Positions 61,480 to 64,000 of a stretch of DNA of 64,000 nt are shown one piece after another. The notes below the pieces were generated by a model. The model was given only the letters and a program-made list of their open reading frames with translations, searched no databases and had not been told where the DNA came from. Where the stretch lies: positions 62,150,917 to 62,214,916 of the forward strand of contig CM059198.1 of assembly GCA_030323885.1 (NCBI GenBank), read 5' to 3'. Both the position numbers and the translations under genes were made by a program. This DNA comes from Branchipolynoe longqiensis (Eukaryota > Annelida > Polychaeta > Phyllodocida > Polynoidae). The first letter of the stretch is position 1; each line of letters starts with the position of its first letter.

Positions 61480-61824
61480 ACCAGACGGGATGGCCGAATG
61501 AGTTAGAGCGTCCGTCTCCCATGTTGGTAGATCGTGGGGTCGTGGGTTCGAACCCTGGTCGAATCAAACCAATGACTTAAAAATTGATACTTGTCGCTTT
61601 CTAGCTTGGCGCTCGGCATTATTAGGATAGAGTAAGGACTGGTTGGCTTAGTGTCAGGATAATGTGACTGAGTGGGATATCAGGTCATGGTGCTGGTGGC
61701 CTGGTCTTCCAGGGGGCAGCACTATAAAGTCACCATGAGTGTGCACTGTCATGAGTCGGTACCCATCCTGATATGACCTTAGATATTGCTAGGACGTAAA
61801 ACAACAACAAACAAACAAACAAAA
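61480..61824 (+). mobile_element. Full-length SINE type I with 11-bp target duplication
   Basis: 345-bp reference copy. Duplication ACATAGGACGT at 61469-61479 and 61825-61835. A box TGGCCGAATGAG at 61491-61502, B box GGTTCGAACCC at 61545-61555. Then AAACCAATGACTTAAAAATT, the core, and tail GGACGTAAAACAACAACAAA ending in AAACAAAAA. Its integrity suggests recent activity. Confidence 0.96.
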
Positions 61825-61849
61825 ACATAGGACGTTGGGGGGGGCGAAC

Positions 61850-61985
61850 CGGGTAGAGCTCTGGGGAACTTCTCATGTGGAGGTCGTGGGTTCTAAACCC
61901 TGCCGGGTCAAATCAATGACATGCAAAACTGATCCTTGTCACTGCCTAGCCTGATGCTCTCTATTATTAGGATAGGACAAGGATT
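61850..61985 (+). mobile_element. SINE type I, 5' half, diverged
   Basis: Head GTAGAGCTCTGGGGAACTTC, B box GGGTTCTAAACCCTGCC, AAATCAATGACATGCAAAAC, then TATTATTAGGATAGGACAAG, where it ends. Confidence 0.7.
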
Positions 61986-62579
61986 GACTTCTGGGGTGTT
62001 TGTAACCTTACGACGGTTACCGGCTGCAGAACTGCAGCATTATAGAGAGGCACCGATAAATCGGCCCAATCTTTGGTTGAAGAATAATCATCTGGTGCAA
62101 CGGTTGCAGAAGCTGGGGGATGTCTTTACAATGATTAAACAACGAGTCGTTGGGGCGGTCCAGAATCAGTCCGGTCCGGCGGTAGCACAGCACTTGTGTC
62201 CAGGAAACAGCAGCAAGTGTTTCCGAGGAAGCGATGGGTAAAGATGGGTCCAGCGGTTCCACCAACGAGAACAAAGCGAGAGAAACGTTAAGCTAAAGGG
62301 CCCCACCCAAGCAAACAACTCCCTTAATCAGGAGGAGAGGAAACCTGGGAGAGAAAAAAAATGTAGAGTAGAGAAAAGAGAAATGAGGGGACCGTGTCTA
62401 TTTGCTCTATGGTGACCAGCCAGCGAGCCAAAGACACTGACAGAGTAAGAGTATAAAGTGAAATGCTGGCAGGCTCCCCCTCCTGGAACTCTTTTCAGAC
62501 AATATCAAGGAGGAGCATGGCCAATGGCGAGGAGATAGAGAGAGGTATGGATGAAGTGCGGTCTGGATAGCAAGTGTAG
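61986..62579. other. unassigned; one unrecognised open frame
   Basis: A plus-strand frame from 61936 to 62241 includes LRRLPAAELQHYREAP and NRPNLWLKNNHLVQRL. I recognise no family; it begins inside a SINE and is probably chance or a remnant of an unknown element. The rest is unassigned. Confidence 0.35.
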
Positions 62580-62690
62580 GGCAAGGATAATGTGACTGAA
62601 TGGGATAACGGGTCGCGGTGCCTGCGGCCCGGTGTTCCAGTGTGAGAGCACAACAAAGTCACCACTAGCTTTAGCCTGTGTTGTGCTTTG
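62580..62690 (+). mobile_element. SINE core fragment
   Basis: GGCAAGGATAATGTGACTGA, ATGGGATAACGGGTCGCGGT and ACAACAAAGTCACCACTAGC match the middle of the type I core only. Confidence 0.6.
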
Positions 62691-63030
62691 CATCAATCCC
62701 TGGGCCAATCTTGTGTTAAACTATCATTATATAATTATGTTCACGGTCTCTGACTATATTCTGAGACTGTGTATATGTTTATGTTCTCTGTTATTTCCCG
62801 GATTTGTGCATGGTCATGTTTCAATATAGTGCCGCCATCTGGTGGAATCAATCTGTACCATTATGCAGTAAACCATATCTGCTATCTAATGGTGGAGGTA
62901 ACAACAATGTTACATAATATATCAATTATATGAAAACTCACGCTTCAATTTTTGTTTTATTCTCCACCTCCATACATTATATAGCACTTATAGATAGAAA
63001 GAGAGAATATATATATATAAATATATATAC
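62691..63030. other. no recognised feature
   Basis: AT-rich with a (TA) run at 63008-63029 just before the LINE fragment. Confidence 0.4.
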
Positions 63031-63960
63031 GTGACTCTGAACCGAACTCCCTCACCAGTTCAGAGCCTTTATGTCGAAGCCAATGAACCATCACTTAACA
63101 ACAGGAGAATCAAACTGGCCATGCAATATGTAGTTAAGATAAAAACTAATGCATTGAATCCTGCACACAATTGTCTGTTCGAGCAACATGACGAATCCAG
63201 GTATGAAGCCAGGCCGAATTACATCCGGCCACTGAGGCTCCGAATGAAACCTCATTTGGAGGCCTTGGGCATGGATTTGGAGGTGTTGGAGGATGCCAAA
63301 GTCCCAGAACATCCCCCGTGGTCGTTGAGAAAGCCATCGGTTATCCTCCGACTCACGGAACTGAGGAAGTCTGGGACACATCCACTCGAGTACCAAGGAC
63401 TGCATGCAGAGATTCAAGGCCAGTTTGCAGACCACCTCTCCGTATACACTGATGGTTCGAAAGACCAAAGCCGGGTAGCTGCTGCGGCAGTCTGCCGACG
63501 GGAAAAAATTTGGTGTACGTTTGCCCGATCAGAGCTCGATTTTCACTGCAGAAGCCCAAGCACTCCTTCTTGCTTTGGAGTGTATCGAGGTATCCAACCA
63601 CACTAACTATGTTATATACAGTGATTCGTTCTCTTGCCTCCTGGCTGTTGCTGGACTGAAAACGAATCACCCTATTCTAGCAATGGTCATTTATAAAATG
63701 AACCAACTGACAACGGATGGGTATGACATCCACCTGTGCTGGGTGCCTGGCCATGACGGCATACAAGGAAACGAACGAGCTGATCAGCCTGCGAAGAAGG
63801 CCCTGAACTGTGATCTTGAACCATGTCTGATCCCTCACTCTGATCTGAAACCACTAATAGCCAACCACATAAAATCCAACGGTTCTACACTGCAGACAGT
63901 ATGCATGACCTTTTTACTAAGGTAAAACAGGAAAACATTTTAGCCTTTTTGAGGGCAGCT
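63031..63960 (+). pseudogene. LINE ORF2 C-terminus with RNase H (I/jockey-like), frameshifted
   Basis: The first part (63031 to about 63490) has SLYVEANEPSLNNRRIKLAM, PPWSLRKPSVI and the start of RNase H, LSVYTDGSKDQSRV. It shifts one frame near 63490. The second part continues GVRLPDQSSIFTAEAQALLL, NYVIYSDSFSCLLAV, LCWVPGHDGIQGNERADQPA and ends at 63925 in LLR. The four acidic RNase H positions (TDG, AEA, SDS, ERAD) are present. The SLYVEANEPPL-type block followed by RNase H is the C-terminal organisation of I- and jockey-group LINEs with RNase H. It would remove RNA during target-primed synthesis. This copy is 5'-truncated and frameshifted. Confidence 0.82.
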
Positions 63961-64000
63961 GGACTGTACCACCTCATATAGTTTACTAAATAGATTCTAT

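Overview
This is intergenic, repeat-saturated DNA from an animal genome. I recognise no host protein-coding gene, rRNA, functional tRNA gene, CRISPR array or prokaryotic feature. Nearly every base I can explain belongs to a transposable element or a tandem repeat. A mollusc (gastropod or bivalve) is the best guess. The dispersed repeat at 8606-8955 and 38017-38462 is one I remember from many mollusc genomes, and the mixture of DIRS, CR1-like and RNase H-bearing LINEs with abundant tRNA-derived SINEs fits a marine invertebrate. This is from memory; I could not run a search. A 497-base run of N at 55250-55746 shows this is a draft assembly.

Layout. 0-7.7 kb: C/A-rich simple repeats, a 1-kb inverted-repeat transposon built from 10-bp repeats (family A, 1966-2972), a long purine tract and several SINEs. 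7.7-16 kb: MITEs, SINEs, a 19-bp minisatellite (10.6-11.9 kb), then a dense set of nested insertions (13.0-15.8 kb). 16-23.3 kb: one minisatellite after another (39-bp, then several 10-bp families), a 1-kb pyrimidine tract and two MITEs facing away from each other. 23.3-30 kb: SINEs and two LINE fragments. 30074-35480: a complete DIRS-type tyrosine-recombinase retrotransposon with inverted terminal repeats, an internal complementary region, an intact reverse transcriptase/RNase H frame and damaged gag and recombinase frames. 35.5-46 kb: more MITEs, a third family A copy, SINEs, a 41/82-bp repeat and a CR1-like RT remnant. 46.2-48.5 kb: a 69-71-bp satellite. 48.6-55 kb: G-rich simple repeats and nested MITEs. 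55.7-64 kb: duplicated AT-rich segments, (TA)n cassettes, nested inverted-repeat elements, a full-length SINE with an 11-bp target duplication, and a LINE fragment with RNase H at the right edge.

How the parts work together. The SINEs carry RNA polymerase III A and B boxes and depend on LINE machinery in trans. The inverted-repeat elements (families A-H, J, P and F) carry no transposase here, so they would be non-autonomous. The DIRS copy holds the only long intact enzyme frame. The nesting order gives relative ages: a SINE of family III was hit by family A, and family A was in turn hit by an element with TGT...ACA ends and a CCGG target duplication. The most striking theme is that 10-bp tandem repeats of unrelated sequence recur across the window, both free-standing and inside transposons.
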